From an uncultured Halomonas sp. (GTDB lineage: Bacteria > Pseudomonadota > Gammaproteobacteria > Pseudomonadales > Halomonadaceae): a DNA stretch of 64,000 bases. Under the pieces are notes generated by a model. It had not been told where the DNA came from. It was given only the letters and a program-made list of their open reading frames with translations, and made no database searches. Position numbers and translations under genes: made by a program. Position 1 is the stretch's first letter; every line of letters begins with the position of its first letter. The stretch covers positions 36,489-100,488 of the forward strand of contig NZ_CANLTC010000015.1 of assembly GCF_947493865.1 (NCBI RefSeq). The letters run 5' to 3'. Shown here piece after piece: positions 52,102 through 60,947 of the stretch.

Positions 52102-52150
52102 GCACTCTCTCCGATTTCTTGGTAGTGGATTCAACGCTATAGCGCGATTG

Positions 52151-52196
52151 CGTTAGGCACTTCAGCCTTCTTTATGTTAAAAAGACCTAACGTTAG
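52151..52196. promoter_or_regulatory. Operator-like repeats upstream of the sulfide module
   Basis: CGTTAGG (52151-52157) is inverted as CCTAACG (52186-52192), the latter within the palindrome CTAACGTTAG (52187-52196). Spacing of about 35 bases suggests two half-sites or two operators. Modules like this are usually repressed by an ArsR-type sulfide sensor (BigR/SqrR); none is encoded in the window. Confidence 0.45.
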
Positions 52197-52257
52197 AACT
52201 TGTTTTTCACTGCGCGGTCTGTTTCTTGAATGATGCCAATGAACCTGGAGGCCTACC

Positions 52258-53124
52258 ATGTGTAATCCGATAGTGACTCATTTCTTCGACGAGCCAACCA
52301 GCACGTTCAGCTATGTCATTCAGGATCCGAGCAGCAATGCCTGTGCGATCGTCGATTCGGTACTCGATTTCGACTACGCTGCGGGGCGTACCGACGTACG
52401 TTCCGCCGACGCCATCATCGATTTCATTCAGCGCCATGAATTATCGGTCGAGTGGGTGCTCGAGACCCATGTACATGCGGATCATCTTTCCGCCGCACCC
52501 TATCTGCACGAGAAGTTGGGAGGCAAGACCGGTATCGGCGCCAAGATCCGCGAGGTTCAGGAGACCTTCGGCAAGGCCTTCAACGCCGGCACCGAGTTTG
52601 CCCGGGACGGCAGCCAGTTCGATCGTCTGTTCGAAGAGGGTGACACCTTCGCTATCGGCGGTCTGAAAGCCCGTGTGTTGCATACCCCTGGGCACACGCC
52701 CGCCTGTCTGACTTACGTGATAGGCGATGCCGCCTTCGTCGGCGATACCCTCTTCATGCCGGATTACGGCACGGCGCGTTGCGATTTCCCTGGTGGCGAT
52801 GCCCGTACTCTATATCACTCGATCCAGAAAGTACTGGCGCTTCCCGGCGAGACCCGGCTTTTCCTGTGTCATGACTACAAGGCGCCCGGTCGCGAAGAGT
52901 ATCAACACCAGAGCAGCGTGGCTGAACAGCGTGCAAACAACGTCCATGTGCATGAAGGCATCAATGAAGATGCGTTCGTCGAGATGCGCACCGAACGGGA
53001 TGCCACCCTGGGCATGCCACGTTTGATACTGCCCTCGGTGCAGGTCAACATGCGTGCCGGTCATATGCCGCCCCCCGAGGACAACGATCAAATCTATATC
53101 AAAGTACCTATCAATCTGTTCTGA
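52258..53124 (+). CDS. MBL-fold hydrolase (BLH/persulfide dioxygenase-like)
   Basis: A 288-residue metallo-beta-lactamase fold protein. Motif THVHADHLSAAPYL (about 76-89), HTPGHTPACLTYV (about 141-153), GDTLFMPDYGTARCDFPGGD (about 164-183) and CHDYKAPGREEY (about 202-213). The GTARCDFPGGDA segment and co-location with YeeE/YedE proteins match Blh-type persulfide dioxygenases in sulfide detoxification, not classical glyoxalase II. The metal would be iron. It is the first gene of a three-gene run. Confidence 0.9.
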   Translation: MCNPIVTHFFDEPTSTFSYVIQDPSSNACAIVDSVLDFDYAAGRTDVRSADAIIDFIQRHELSVEWVLETHVHADHLSAAPYLHEKLGGKTGIGAKIREVQETFGKAFNAGTEFARDGSQFDRLFEEGDTFAIGGLKARVLHTPGHTPACLTYVIGDAAFVGDTLFMPDYGTARCDFPGGDARTLYHSIQKVLALPGETRLFLCHDYKAPGREEYQHQSSVAEQRANNVHVHEGINEDAFVEMRTERDATLGMPRLILPSVQVNMRAGHMPPPEDNDQIYIKVPINLF

Positions 53125-53149
53125 CACGGTCAGTAAAAGGAGAATTCAT

Positions 53150-53611
53150 GTGGATGTAACGGCCAGTCTTCATGGTCTGATCGGCGGCATTCTGATCGGC
53201 CTGTCCGCCGTATGGCTGATGGCGACCCTCGGGCGCATCGCCGGTATCAGCGGCATTCTATCCGGACTGTTGACCAGGAGCAGTCAAGGCGATTCTGCAT
53301 GGCGCCTGACCTTCCTGCTGGGGCTGATCAGCGGCCCTCTGCTCCTGATGCTACTAGGTAGCGACCTGGGCAACGTGGCGAGCGCCCCAGCCAAGGTGAT
53401 CGGCGAACCTGTTGGCGGAGTGGGTATCATGCTGCTCGCCGGCTTGCTGGTCGGCGTCGGTACCGGTATCGGCGGTGGCTGCACCAGCGGTCATGGCGTA
53501 TGCGGCCTGGCGCGCGTGTCGACGCGCTCGATAGTCGCAACCCTGACCTTTCTGCTGGTGGCCATAATCACTGTCTACCTGATGCGGCATGTGATCGGAG
53601 GTGATGTATGA
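53150..53611 (+). CDS. YeeE/YedE (sulfur transport) family half-permease, first
   Basis: A 153-residue membrane protein with four helices and the family motif GGGCTSGHGVCGLARVS (about 108-124) with the conserved Cys. GTG at 53150 follows AAAGGAG by 9 bases; a nearby ATG (53148) in another frame stops after three codons. YeeE/YedE proteins move thiosulfate or related sulfur. Here the usual full-length permease is split in two adjoining genes, overlapping by ATGA. Confidence 0.88.
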   Translation: MDVTASLHGLIGGILIGLSAVWLMATLGRIAGISGILSGLLTRSSQGDSAWRLTFLLGLISGPLLLMLLGSDLGNVASAPAKVIGEPVGGVGIMLLAGLLVGVGTGIGGGCTSGHGVCGLARVSTRSIVATLTFLLVAIITVYLMRHVIGGDV

Positions 53612-54021
53612 AGGCGCTGATGGGCTATCTGGCCGGCCTGCTGTTCGGCCTGGGATTGGCGATTGGCGGCATGACCGATCCCGCTCGCGTAGTGGGCTTT
53701 CTGGATATTGCCGGGGCCTGGGACCCAACGCTGATCTTCGTTCTGGGTGGAGCGGTGGTGACCACCTTCATCGGCTACCGGCTGGTGTTACGCCGCGACC
53801 GGCCCCTGGTGGCACAAGGCTTTCAACTGCCGACCCGGCGTGACCTGGATGCACGACTGATCGGCGGTGCGGCACTATTCGGTATCGGTTGGGGGCTGTC
53901 CGGCTATTGTCCGGGGCCCGCATTTGCTTCCATCGCCGGCATCACGCCGCCTCTCATCGCCATGCTGGCGGCCATGATCGGTGGCTGGTTCCTGGCGCGC
54001 AGGCTACCGGCGAAATCCTGA
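53608..54021 (+). CDS. YeeE/YedE family half-permease, second (DUF6691-like)
   Basis: A 137-residue membrane protein with four helices. Motifs FGLGLAIGGMTDPARVVGFL (about 13-32), WDPTLIFVLGG (about 38-48) and GIGWGLSGYCPGPAFASIA (about 92-110) contain the second conserved Cys. Its ATG overlaps the first half's stop. The two halves presumably assemble into one sulfur channel coupled to the MBL hydrolase. Confidence 0.88.
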   Translation: MKALMGYLAGLLFGLGLAIGGMTDPARVVGFLDIAGAWDPTLIFVLGGAVVTTFIGYRLVLRRDRPLVAQGFQLPTRRDLDARLIGGAALFGIGWGLSGYCPGPAFASIAGITPPLIAMLAAMIGGWFLARRLPAKS

Positions 54022-54032
54022 CGCAGATGGAA

Positions 54033-54815
54033 TCAAGGCTTGGGCGAGCCCATCATCTTGACCAGCTCGTCCTCGCCTGGCGCCCCTTGTGTTACGGATA
54101 GCCGGTCATTCTCACCACCGTGATAAAAGGTGCTCGGCGTGGCATTCAGCCCCAGAGAGCTCATCAACTGATTGTTGGCGAGCAACGCATCTTCCTTGTC
54201 TCTAGGTAGTTCATCGAGCAACGCGATCTCATCACCGCTCTGATGCTCCTGCAACGCCTGAGAGGGATCGTCCGCGGCAAGCAGGGCAATCGCCTTTTGT
54301 GGACTGTCCTTCTTGAGAACACCGACCATGATATGGCGTAGCTGTACCTTGCCGGCCTCCACCCAGGGCCGGGTCTGCTTGAAGAACTTATGACAATAGG
54401 GGCAGTTGGGGTCGGTAAAGGTATAGAGCACACGTCCGGCAGCGTCATCGCCGTCAGCGATCCAGGTGCTTTCCTCGAGCTGCTGCCATAGTGCTGCATC
54501 CTGAGGCCCACCCACCAGCTTGGCCAGAGGCTCGGCGGAAAGATCGTTACCCTGGGCATCCAGCAGGGTACCGACGATGGCGTGTTGACCATCCTCGGTG
54601 ACATAGACCGCTACTTCACGGCCCTGCACACTGGCAGCGTAGCCGGTCAAGCCGGCCGGGGCCTCGAAGCGCTCGTGCACGGTCAAGCCCTGCTTTTCCA
54701 ATGCCTGAACCGGTGCCGGCCATTTGGAATCATGATCTTCTGCGACACTGATCAAGGGCCAGAGCAGGCCAGGCAAAGCGAACAGCAACAAGTGACGCCG
54801 CCGATAGTGGACCAT
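54033..54815 (-). CDS. dsbG: Thiol:disulfide interchange protein DsbG
   Basis: A 260-residue periplasmic protein. Signal peptide about 1-25 (LLLFALPGLLWPLISVA), N-terminal dimer domain (about 30-95), linker helix and thioredoxin domain with FTDPNCPYCHKFF (Cys138 and Cys141) and the cis-Pro loop NATPSTFY (about 228-235). CPYC occurs in DsbG and some DsbC proteins; the acidic surface and length favour DsbG. It protects single cysteines from sulfenylation. AGGAG lies 9 bases before the ATG at 54815. DsbD, its reductant, is encoded 47 bases upstream. Confidence 0.92.
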   Translation of the reverse strand: MVHYRRRHLLLFALPGLLWPLISVAEDHDSKWPAPVQALEKQGLTVHERFEAPAGLTGYAASVQGREVAVYVTEDGQHAIVGTLLDAQGNDLSAEPLAKLVGGPQDAALWQQLEESTWIADGDDAAGRVLYTFTDPNCPYCHKFFKQTRPWVEAGKVQLRHIMVGVLKKDSPQKAIALLAADDPSQALQEHQSGDEIALLDELPRDKEDALLANNQLMSSLGLNATPSTFYHGGENDRLSVTQGAPGEDELVKMMGSPKP

Positions 54816-54862
54816 CGTGAAAGCTCCTGAATGTGATGTGAATGCGTGATCGCGCCCTTGGT

Positions 54863-56788
54863 TCAAGATGCTTCCCGGACTTGTTGGGCTTGTTCAAGCC
54901 GTTCGAGAAACGCCTCGGCACTGATTTCACCGACGATGCGCTGAGCACGTCGCTCCTTGCCATCAGGGCCAATCAACATGATGGTAGGCGGCCCCAGCAC
55001 GCCATGGGCCTTGAGCATGGCCTTATCGGCAGTGTCGTTTTCGGTCACGTCCGGACGCAGCAACTGCATGCTCGCCAGTTCCCGCTGCACCCGTGGGTCT
55101 CCGAATACCTCTTTTTCGATCACCTTGCAGGAGATACACCACTCGGCGTAGTAGTCGACCAGGGTCCACTGGCCACGCTCGCCGGCAAGATCGAGCTTGC
55201 GCGACAGATCGTCGAGATCCTCTACTTCCGCAAAGCGGGACATGAAATCCTCCTGAACGGCGGCGCCAGCCGAACCCGACTGGAGAAACGCTAGAGGCCG
55301 GTAAGGGTCGTCACCGCCACCGGCGCTGCCCACAAGCATCACCGCCCCCCACAGCCCCAGTACCATACCGACGCTGCGGGCAATCAGCTGCCCGGGGCTC
55401 GGCACCGCCGCCCGACTCGCCTGCCATAGCGCGACTGCGATTCCCACCAGCCAGGCGCCCCACAGCCCTAGCTCGATGCTGCTCGGGATTACCCGGGCGA
55501 CAAACCAGATGGCCATGCCCAGCAACACGAAGCCGAACAGTACCTTGACCCGGGTCATCCAGGCGCCGGGGCGGGGCAGCAAACGGGCACCCAGCGCCCC
55601 GACGAGCAGCAGCGGCGCGCCCATGCCCAACCCCAACGCCAGCAACACACTGCCCCCCAGCAGCGCATCGCCGCTGTCGGCGATGTACAAAAGCGCACCG
55701 GCCAGTGGAGCGGTCATGCAGGGGCCGACCAGTATCGCCGAGAGCGTTCCCATCGCTGCGGCGCCTCCCAGGGTGCCGCCGCGCTGGCGCTGCTGCATGT
55801 TATCGAGGCGTTGACGCAACGCCTGGGGCAACTGCAGCTCGAAAAGCCCGAACATGGCCAGGGCCAGCACCACGAACAGCAGGGCAAACACTCCCAGCAC
55901 CCAGGGGGTTTGCAGCATCGCCTGCAGATTGGCGCCGGCCAGGGCGGCGATGACGCCGATCACGGCATAGGTCAGGGCCATGGGCACCACGAAGGCAATC
56001 GACAGCAGCAGACCGCGCTTGGCTCCCGCGCCGGAACCTACCACCAGGCTCGACAGGATCGGCACCATCGGCAGCACACAGGGCGTGAACGTCAACAGCA
56101 ACCCCATGCCGAAGAAAGCTGCCAAGGCCCAGCCAAAGGAGGCATCGGATAGCTGCGCGGCCAGGAATTGATCTTCGCCCAGCGCGGTGCTGTTATCTTG
56201 GGGATTGGCTACCGCAGCATCCTGCTCAGGCTCGGTCGTGGCCGGGCTGCTAGCGCTCGACTCGCTGGAGCCAAACCACGAACTTGAACCAGAACTTGAA
56301 CCAGAACTTGAACCAGAGCCACTCAGGGACGAGAAAAACCCCTGCTTCGCCAGGGTGCCGTTTTCCAGGCTCATGCTGGTTAGATCCAGCTTGTCACGCT
56401 GGGGGGCGTAGCACAGCCCATCCTCGGCGCACCCCTGCCAGGTCAGCGCCAGGCGCTCGGCCTCCTGGGGCTTGACCCGCACCTCGAGATCATCGTAATA
56501 GACCTCGGATTCGCCGAAATACTCGTCGGTGATGATCTCGCCATCACGCAGTTCGAAAGGTGCGATAGCGGATGGCTCGCCCTCGATGCCCAGGCGCTTG
56601 CGATAAAGGTAATAGCCCGGCGCGATCTCCCAGCGCAGCAACACCTCGCCATCCTGCTTCTCGGCATGCAGCTTGAAGGCCTTGTCGACGGGCAGAAATT
56701 CCTGACCAGCGGCCAATGGACTCAGCACCAGCATCATCAACGGTAATAGAAGCCGTATAAACAAACGTGACAGAGCACTGTCCGGCAT
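54863..56788 (-). CDS. dsbD: Thiol:disulfide interchange protein DsbD
   Basis: A 641-residue protein in three parts: signal peptide (1-28) and periplasmic alpha domain (30-150) with WQGCAEDGLCYAPQ; eight-helix membrane domain (about 215-490) with FTPCVLPMVPIL and VGPCMTAPLAGALL; C-terminal thioredoxin domain (about 515-641) with YYAEWCISCKVIEKEVFG. It carries electrons from cytosolic thioredoxin to periplasmic DsbC/DsbG. GGAG precedes the ATG. A serine-glycine linker (about 155-200) contains a three-copy 12-bp repeat, so its length may vary. Confidence 0.94.
   Translation of the reverse strand: MPDSALSRLFIRLLLPLMMLVLSPLAAGQEFLPVDKAFKLHAEKQDGEVLLRWEIAPGYYLYRKRLGIEGEPSAIAPFELRDGEIITDEYFGESEVYYDDLEVRVKPQEAERLALTWQGCAEDGLCYAPQRDKLDLTSMSLENGTLAKQGFFSSLSGSGSSSGSSSGSSSWFGSSESSASSPATTEPEQDAAVANPQDNSTALGEDQFLAAQLSDASFGWALAAFFGMGLLLTFTPCVLPMVPILSSLVVGSGAGAKRGLLLSIAFVVPMALTYAVIGVIAALAGANLQAMLQTPWVLGVFALLFVVLALAMFGLFELQLPQALRQRLDNMQQRQRGGTLGGAAAMGTLSAILVGPCMTAPLAGALLYIADSGDALLGGSVLLALGLGMGAPLLLVGALGARLLPRPGAWMTRVKVLFGFVLLGMAIWFVARVIPSSIELGLWGAWLVGIAVALWQASRAAVPSPGQLIARSVGMVLGLWGAVMLVGSAGGGDDPYRPLAFLQSGSAGAAVQEDFMSRFAEVEDLDDLSRKLDLAGERGQWTLVDYYAEWCISCKVIEKEVFGDPRVQRELASMQLLRPDVTENDTADKAMLKAHGVLGPPTIMLIGPDGKERRAQRIVGEISAEAFLERLEQAQQVREAS
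56281..56316. repeat. 12-bp tandem repeat in the DsbD linker
   Basis: aacttgaaccag occurs three times in direct succession (56281-56292, 56293-56304, 56305-56316), coding on the minus strand for Gly-Ser-Ser-Ser units. In-frame slippage would alter the linker between the alpha and membrane domains without loss of the gene. Confidence 0.85.
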
Positions 56789-56992
56789 CGAGTCACTCCA
56801 CTAAAGGCAAAGTCCTATTTTGACAGATAAGGATTAGCTCGGCATTAGGGTCTGTTGATTACGCCGTGCCGTAATGCGTTTGCTCGAACTCCATGACATC
56901 GCTCCCGCAGGTGAGGAGACGCAATGCAACCGAGGTTATCGTGATGGCTATGCTAGGCTGACAAAATAGAAAAACTCAGGATGGAGAAGCCT

Positions 56993-58066
56993 ATGGCCAT
57001 GGAGTCGGCCCTATCTGCTGAACAGCGTTCTCGTATCGTTACCGACCTTGATGCCCAAAAGAGGTTGCCCGCCATCAACGTCACGGCGCTTGCTGCCTCA
57101 CTGGCCTATCTGATCGATACTGGCGCCGATCGTTTGCCTCTGCCGGGTCAGGGTGACACCTTGAGCCGCTGGCAAACGCTTGCCGATGTGGCCGGTCTCG
57201 ATCTTTCCCTGGTCAAGCTCTTCGAGGGCCATACCGATGCGCTGGCCATCATTGCCGAACATGGCGCCGAGGCCCTGGTACCCGCCGATGCCCGATGGGG
57301 CATGTGGGCCGCGGAGCCGCCCTTCGCACGAGCGGAAATAGAGCAATCACGCGATGAAGGCGATGCCAATGGCAGTGACGTGACGATTTCCGGGCGCAAG
57401 GCCTGGTGTTCTGGTGCGCCGATTCTGACCCATGGCTTGATGACCGCCTGGCAAGACGGCATTCAGCGCCTGGTGGCGGTAACGCTGGATCAGCCCGGCG
57501 TGAATGTCACCCAGCAAGGCTGGGAGGCGGTAGGCATGGCCGCCACCGCCAGCGTCGAGGTGGAGTTCGATCATGCCCGGGCGCAGCTCATCGGCCCTGC
57601 CGGGGGCTATCTTGAACGCCCGGGATTCTGGCAGGGAGGCGCCGGCATCGCCGCCTGCTGGTTTGGCGGCGCTCGCGCCCTGGGGGAGACGCTGCGGGCT
57701 CGGGCCAAGGGCAATGATAACGCTCATTTACTGGCGCATCTGGGCGAAGTGGATGTGGCCCTGGAAAGCGGCCGGGCAACGCTGCGCGAAGCCGCACGCT
57801 GGATCGATGCGCACCCTCGGCAGAACGCTCAGCTTATCGCCATGCGTGCTCGGGCCGTGATCGAGAACGTCGTCAATGCGGTGATCTATCATACTGGCCG
57901 CGCCCTGGGCGCGGGCCCCTATTGCCGCGACCCGGCCTTCGCCCAGCGCATGGCGGATCTACCGGTGTTTCTGCGCCAAAGCCACGCCGAACGCGATCTT
58001 GAAGCCTTGGGCCGCGAGTTGGCGGCTGTGGATGACCCGCCCTGGGGGCTAACCCCATGCGCATGA
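56993..58066 (+). CDS. Acyl-CoA dehydrogenase-like flavoprotein
   Basis: A 357-residue protein with the acyl-CoA dehydrogenase fold: helical N-domain (about 10-110), beta-barrel (about 115-215; GRKAWCSGAPILTHGLMTAW) and C-terminal helical bundle (ALGAGPYCRDPAFAQRMADLPVFL, in two parts, about 298-320). The catalytic Glu was not identified with certainty. GGAG is 7 bases before the ATG at 56993. First gene of a tight operon with a PIG-L deacetylase, a NodS-like methyltransferase and a GT2 enzyme. In that setting it may desaturate or oxidise a lipid or glycan-linked acyl group rather than serve beta-oxidation. Confidence 0.8.
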   Translation: MAMESALSAEQRSRIVTDLDAQKRLPAINVTALAASLAYLIDTGADRLPLPGQGDTLSRWQTLADVAGLDLSLVKLFEGHTDALAIIAEHGAEALVPADARWGMWAAEPPFARAEIEQSRDEGDANGSDVTISGRKAWCSGAPILTHGLMTAWQDGIQRLVAVTLDQPGVNVTQQGWEAVGMAATASVEVEFDHARAQLIGPAGGYLERPGFWQGGAGIAACWFGGARALGETLRARAKGNDNAHLLAHLGEVDVALESGRATLREAARWIDAHPRQNAQLIAMRARAVIENVVNAVIYHTGRALGAGPYCRDPAFAQRMADLPVFLRQSHAERDLEALGRELAAVDDPPWGLTPCA

Positions 58067-58818
58067 ATGATGACCGGCGCATCATCGGTGAAGGCACCCC
58101 CGAGAGCGACTGGGTGGCCTGGCCGGGCCTGCTCGAAATGCCCGGCATCGAGATCGATTCGCTGGTACCGCCTGGGCGCCGCATTGTCATGGTGGCACCG
58201 CACCCGGACGACGAGATAGTAGGTTGTGCCGGTTTACTGATGCAGCTGGCCGCCCTTGGCCACGACATGCTGATCATCGGGGTCACCGACGGCGCTGGCA
58301 GTCATCCCGGCTCCCGCTACTGGACACCTGAACGCCTGGGCGAGGTCCGCCCTGAAGAAAGTCGGCGTGCCCTCGAGCGTCTGGGGCTCGCCGAGGTGCC
58401 CATCCTGCGGCTTGGGCTGACCGACACCCGGGTAGCCCAAGAGCGAACCGCGCTGATCTCGCACCTAAACGATCGCCTTCAACCCGACGATATCCTGGTG
58501 ACCACCTGGCGCGGCGACGGCCATCCGGACCATGAAGCCACCGGCCAGGCCTGCGCCGAGGTAGCCCGCATCAAGGGGTGCACCCTCATCGAACTGCCGA
58601 TCTGGACCTGGCATTGGGCAAGCCCAGGGGACCCTCGCGTCCCCTGGGGGCACGCTCGGCGTATTGAGCTCAGCCTCGAGCAGTATGAGCGCAAGCGCGC
58701 CGCCCTCGAGGCCCACGTCAGTCAGCTCACCGCCGATGACACCACCGGTCAAGGCCCGGTCCTGGCGCCTTTTGCGTTGGCACGCCTGCTGCGCCCTTTC
58801 GAGGTGCTATTCCTATGA
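58057..58818 (+). CDS. PIG-L family de-N-acetylase
   Basis: A 253-residue zinc-dependent deacetylase of the LmbE/PIG-L family. Motifs APHPDDEIVGCAGLLMQLA (about 47-65; His, Asp, Asp), TDGAGSHPGS, the EESRRAL helix and RGDGHPDHEATG (about 152-163; HxDH). PIG-L enzymes remove N-acetyl groups from sugars or sugar lipids such as GlcNAc-Ins and GlcNAc-PI. Its start lies 10 bases inside the dehydrogenase gene, and its stop overlaps the methyltransferase, so all are co-translated. Confidence 0.9.
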   Translation: MRMNDDRRIIGEGTPESDWVAWPGLLEMPGIEIDSLVPPGRRIVMVAPHPDDEIVGCAGLLMQLAALGHDMLIIGVTDGAGSHPGSRYWTPERLGEVRPEESRRALERLGLAEVPILRLGLTDTRVAQERTALISHLNDRLQPDDILVTTWRGDGHPDHEATGQACAEVARIKGCTLIELPIWTWHWASPGDPRVPWGHARRIELSLEQYERKRAALEAHVSQLTADDTTGQGPVLAPFALARLLRPFEVLFL

Positions 58819-59414
58819 GCTTCTCCACGGATGATTTCGATACGCTCTACGCTCGAAACCCCGACCCTTGGGGCTATGAGCATCGTTGGTACGAGGCACG
58901 CAAGCGCGCCCTGTGCCTTGCCATGCTGACCCGGCCCCATTACAAGCGCGTATTCGAGCCTGGCTGCTCGATCGGTGTAATGAGCGAGGCGCTATTGGAG
59001 CGCTGCGACACCCTGTTGGGCTGGGATCTTAGTGCTGCTGCCCTCGAGGCCGCTCGCAAGCGCCTGACTCAGCATAAACGTGTAACCCTGGAACGGCGTC
59101 GACTGCCCGATGCCTGGCCCGAGGGCAAGTACGATCTGGTGGTCTTCAGTGAGCTGGGGTATTTTCTTGATTCTTCGGCGATGGAGGTCATCGTTACACG
59201 CCTCTCGGCGCTTCTTGAAGAGGACGGTGAAATACTGGCCTGCCACTGGCGCCACCCCATCGAAGGCGGCGAACTCGATGGCGAAGCAGTACACCGCCTG
59301 ATCGACGAGGGCAGTGGGCTGACACGACTGAGTCAACATCTGGAAGAAGACGTCATCATCGAGCTGTGGTCGAAGAAGCAAGATTCCGTGGCTCGGCGCG
59401 ATGGCTTGATATGA
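58815..59414 (+). CDS. NodS-like SAM-dependent methyltransferase
   Basis: A 199-residue class I methyltransferase. It opens FDTLYARNPDPWGYEHRWYE (about 8-27), typical of NodS-type proteins; motif I is VFEPGCSIGVMSEALLE (about 46-62), motif II GWDLS (about 70-74), post-motif VVFSELGYFL (about 108-118). NodS N-methylates the deacetylated glucosamine of Nod factors. The neighbouring deacetylase would provide such a free amine. Its ATG overlaps the deacetylase stop by four bases. Confidence 0.88.
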   Translation: MSFSTDDFDTLYARNPDPWGYEHRWYEARKRALCLAMLTRPHYKRVFEPGCSIGVMSEALLERCDTLLGWDLSAAALEAARKRLTQHKRVTLERRRLPDAWPEGKYDLVVFSELGYFLDSSAMEVIVTRLSALLEEDGEILACHWRHPIEGGELDGEAVHRLIDEGSGLTRLSQHLEEDVIIELWSKKQDSVARRDGLI

Positions 59415-59444
59415 GATCGTTCATCACAGGGAAGTGAGTTCACC

Positions 59445-60119
59445 ATGATCGGTATCGTCATCCCCGTACACAATGAACAAGATTACCTGCACCGTTGCCT
59501 GACCGCATTGATGGCCGCCGCCCAACACTTTTCTTGCACTCAGAGAGAAGCGGTGGAGATCGTTCTGGTGCTGGACGCCTGCACTGACGATTCCGCAGCC
59601 ATTGCCGCCACTTTTCCCGTTCGAGTGATCGAGGTCGACCATACCAATGTGGGTATGGCGCGGCACATCGGTGCCGGCTGGTTGCTCGAACAAGGGGCGC
59701 GCTGGCTGGCCTTTACCGATGCAGACAGCGAGGTTAGCCAGGATTGGCTGAGCAGCCAGTGCGACCTTGATTGCGATGCGGTGTGCGGCAACATTCGCCT
59801 GGCGCAATGGTCACAGCTACCCGCCGTTCAGCGCAAACGCTACCTGGCTCATCTGCGTGGCAGCGATCCGCAACGCATCTATGGCGCCAACCTGGGCGTA
59901 TGCGCCAACGCCTATCGCGCGGTGGGCGGCTTCGAACCACGCCGTTCCCACGAGGACGTGCACCTGGTGCGCGCACTCCAGGCGGGAGGGTTTCGCATCG
60001 TCTGGAACACCGCTTCTTATGTGCTCACCAGCGCCCGCTGCAAGGCCCGGGCACCAGAAGGTCTGGGCGCCCTGCTGCAATCACTGGAAGCACCCGGCAT
60101 GGAGAAGGAAAGCCTATGA
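59445..60119 (+). CDS. Glycosyltransferase family 2
   Basis: A 224-residue GT-A fold enzyme: GIVIPVHNEQDYLHRCLTAL (about 3-22), LVLDACTDDSAAIA (about 41-54), AFTDADSEVSQDWL with the DxD (about 88-101), and RSHEDVHLVRALQAGGFRI (about 166-184) as the acceptor region. No membrane helix, so a soluble or peripheral transferase. It ends the four-gene operon, 30 bases after the methyltransferase. Sugar donor and acceptor are unknown. Confidence 0.9.
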   Translation: MIGIVIPVHNEQDYLHRCLTALMAAAQHFSCTQREAVEIVLVLDACTDDSAAIAATFPVRVIEVDHTNVGMARHIGAGWLLEQGARWLAFTDADSEVSQDWLSSQCDLDCDAVCGNIRLAQWSQLPAVQRKRYLAHLRGSDPQRIYGANLGVCANAYRAVGGFEPRRSHEDVHLVRALQAGGFRIVWNTASYVLTSARCKARAPEGLGALLQSLEAPGMEKESL

Positions 60120-60172
60120 CAGCCTTTGGTGGCAGCGCAGTGTCATGGCTTAAGCAGATCATAAACGGGTTC

Positions 60173-60943
60173 TTACAGCTGCCGCCGCCAGCGGCTCTCG
60201 ATCGTCTCCAGCTCCGCCGGGCCATAAAGCGCTCGCTCGTGCCCGCCATACAACGCCCATAGCTGGTCACCGAAATCGAAATGCCACCACTCGCTGGGCA
60301 GGTTGGTGAAGCCTTGTGCCTGCATGTGGTGATAGAGCAGACGCCGCCGGTTCCGGGCCAGACGCTGGCGCTTGTCGATATCCTCACCCTGACGTTCGAG
60401 GTAGTCGCTGTGGGATGCCGGTACGGCTTCGTCGAACAGGGTGCCCATATCGAGCAACAAGCCATCCGCGTCACACAGAGTCACATCCACCGCGCCACCC
60501 GTCAGATGCGGGCTGGGCGCGTTCGAGTCGGTGCTGGGCACGGAAACGAACTCCCGGGTGCGGGCAAGTAGCTCGTCATCGTCGGCCTCCGGGTGACGAG
60601 CGCGAATCGCCTCGAAAAGCGTATCGAAGAGATACTGTTGCACCCGCCAGGGGCGCCAGCCATCGAGCACCACCAGGCCGAGCCCCTCCGGCAGCGAGCG
60701 CGCCACGCCGAGCAGGCGCCGATAGACCTCCTCGCGTACATAGCAATCGCCCACCGCCCCGGGAATATCCTGCTTGGCATAGACGGGAAACGTCTTGAGC
60801 GGCTCCGGCGCCAGGCTCACCGGCACCAGCGGCGCATCGTCCGCCAGGGTGGGGATACGACTCAGTGTTACCCAGTCCGGCTCGGGCCGGCTGGGAATCG
60901 GCGGCAGCTCCACGCCTGCGGAGGTAACGACAGTCTCGCTCAT
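60173..60943 (-). CDS. D-Ala-D-Ala dipeptidase (VanX/DdpX, M15D)
   Basis: A 256-residue zinc dipeptidase. LDGWRPWRVQQYLFD gives the transition-state Arg (about 103), SPHLTGGAVDVTLCD gives the zinc His and Asp (about 144-158), and SEWWHFDFG gives the catalytic Glu and third zinc ligand (about 217-225). No signal peptide, so cytosolic, as in DdpX. The ATG at 60943 is 4 bases after the TRAP DctM stop, so it belongs to that operon. This suggests use of D-Ala-D-Ala or a similar dipeptide from cell-wall turnover rather than vancomycin resistance; no VanHA genes are present. Confidence 0.9.
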   Translation of the reverse strand: MSETVVTSAGVELPPIPSRPEPDWVTLSRIPTLADDAPLVPVSLAPEPLKTFPVYAKQDIPGAVGDCYVREEVYRRLLGVARSLPEGLGLVVLDGWRPWRVQQYLFDTLFEAIRARHPEADDDELLARTREFVSVPSTDSNAPSPHLTGGAVDVTLCDADGLLLDMGTLFDEAVPASHSDYLERQGEDIDKRQRLARNRRRLLYHHMQAQGFTNLPSEWWHFDFGDQLWALYGGHERALYGPAELETIESRWRRQL

Positions 60944-60947
60944 TGCA

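Noticed and set aside
60173..60943. Vancomycin-resistance interpretation of the VanX-type gene
   Set aside because: No VanH, VanA or VanRS genes are present. The gene is the last member of a TRAP transporter operon in a Gram-negative context.
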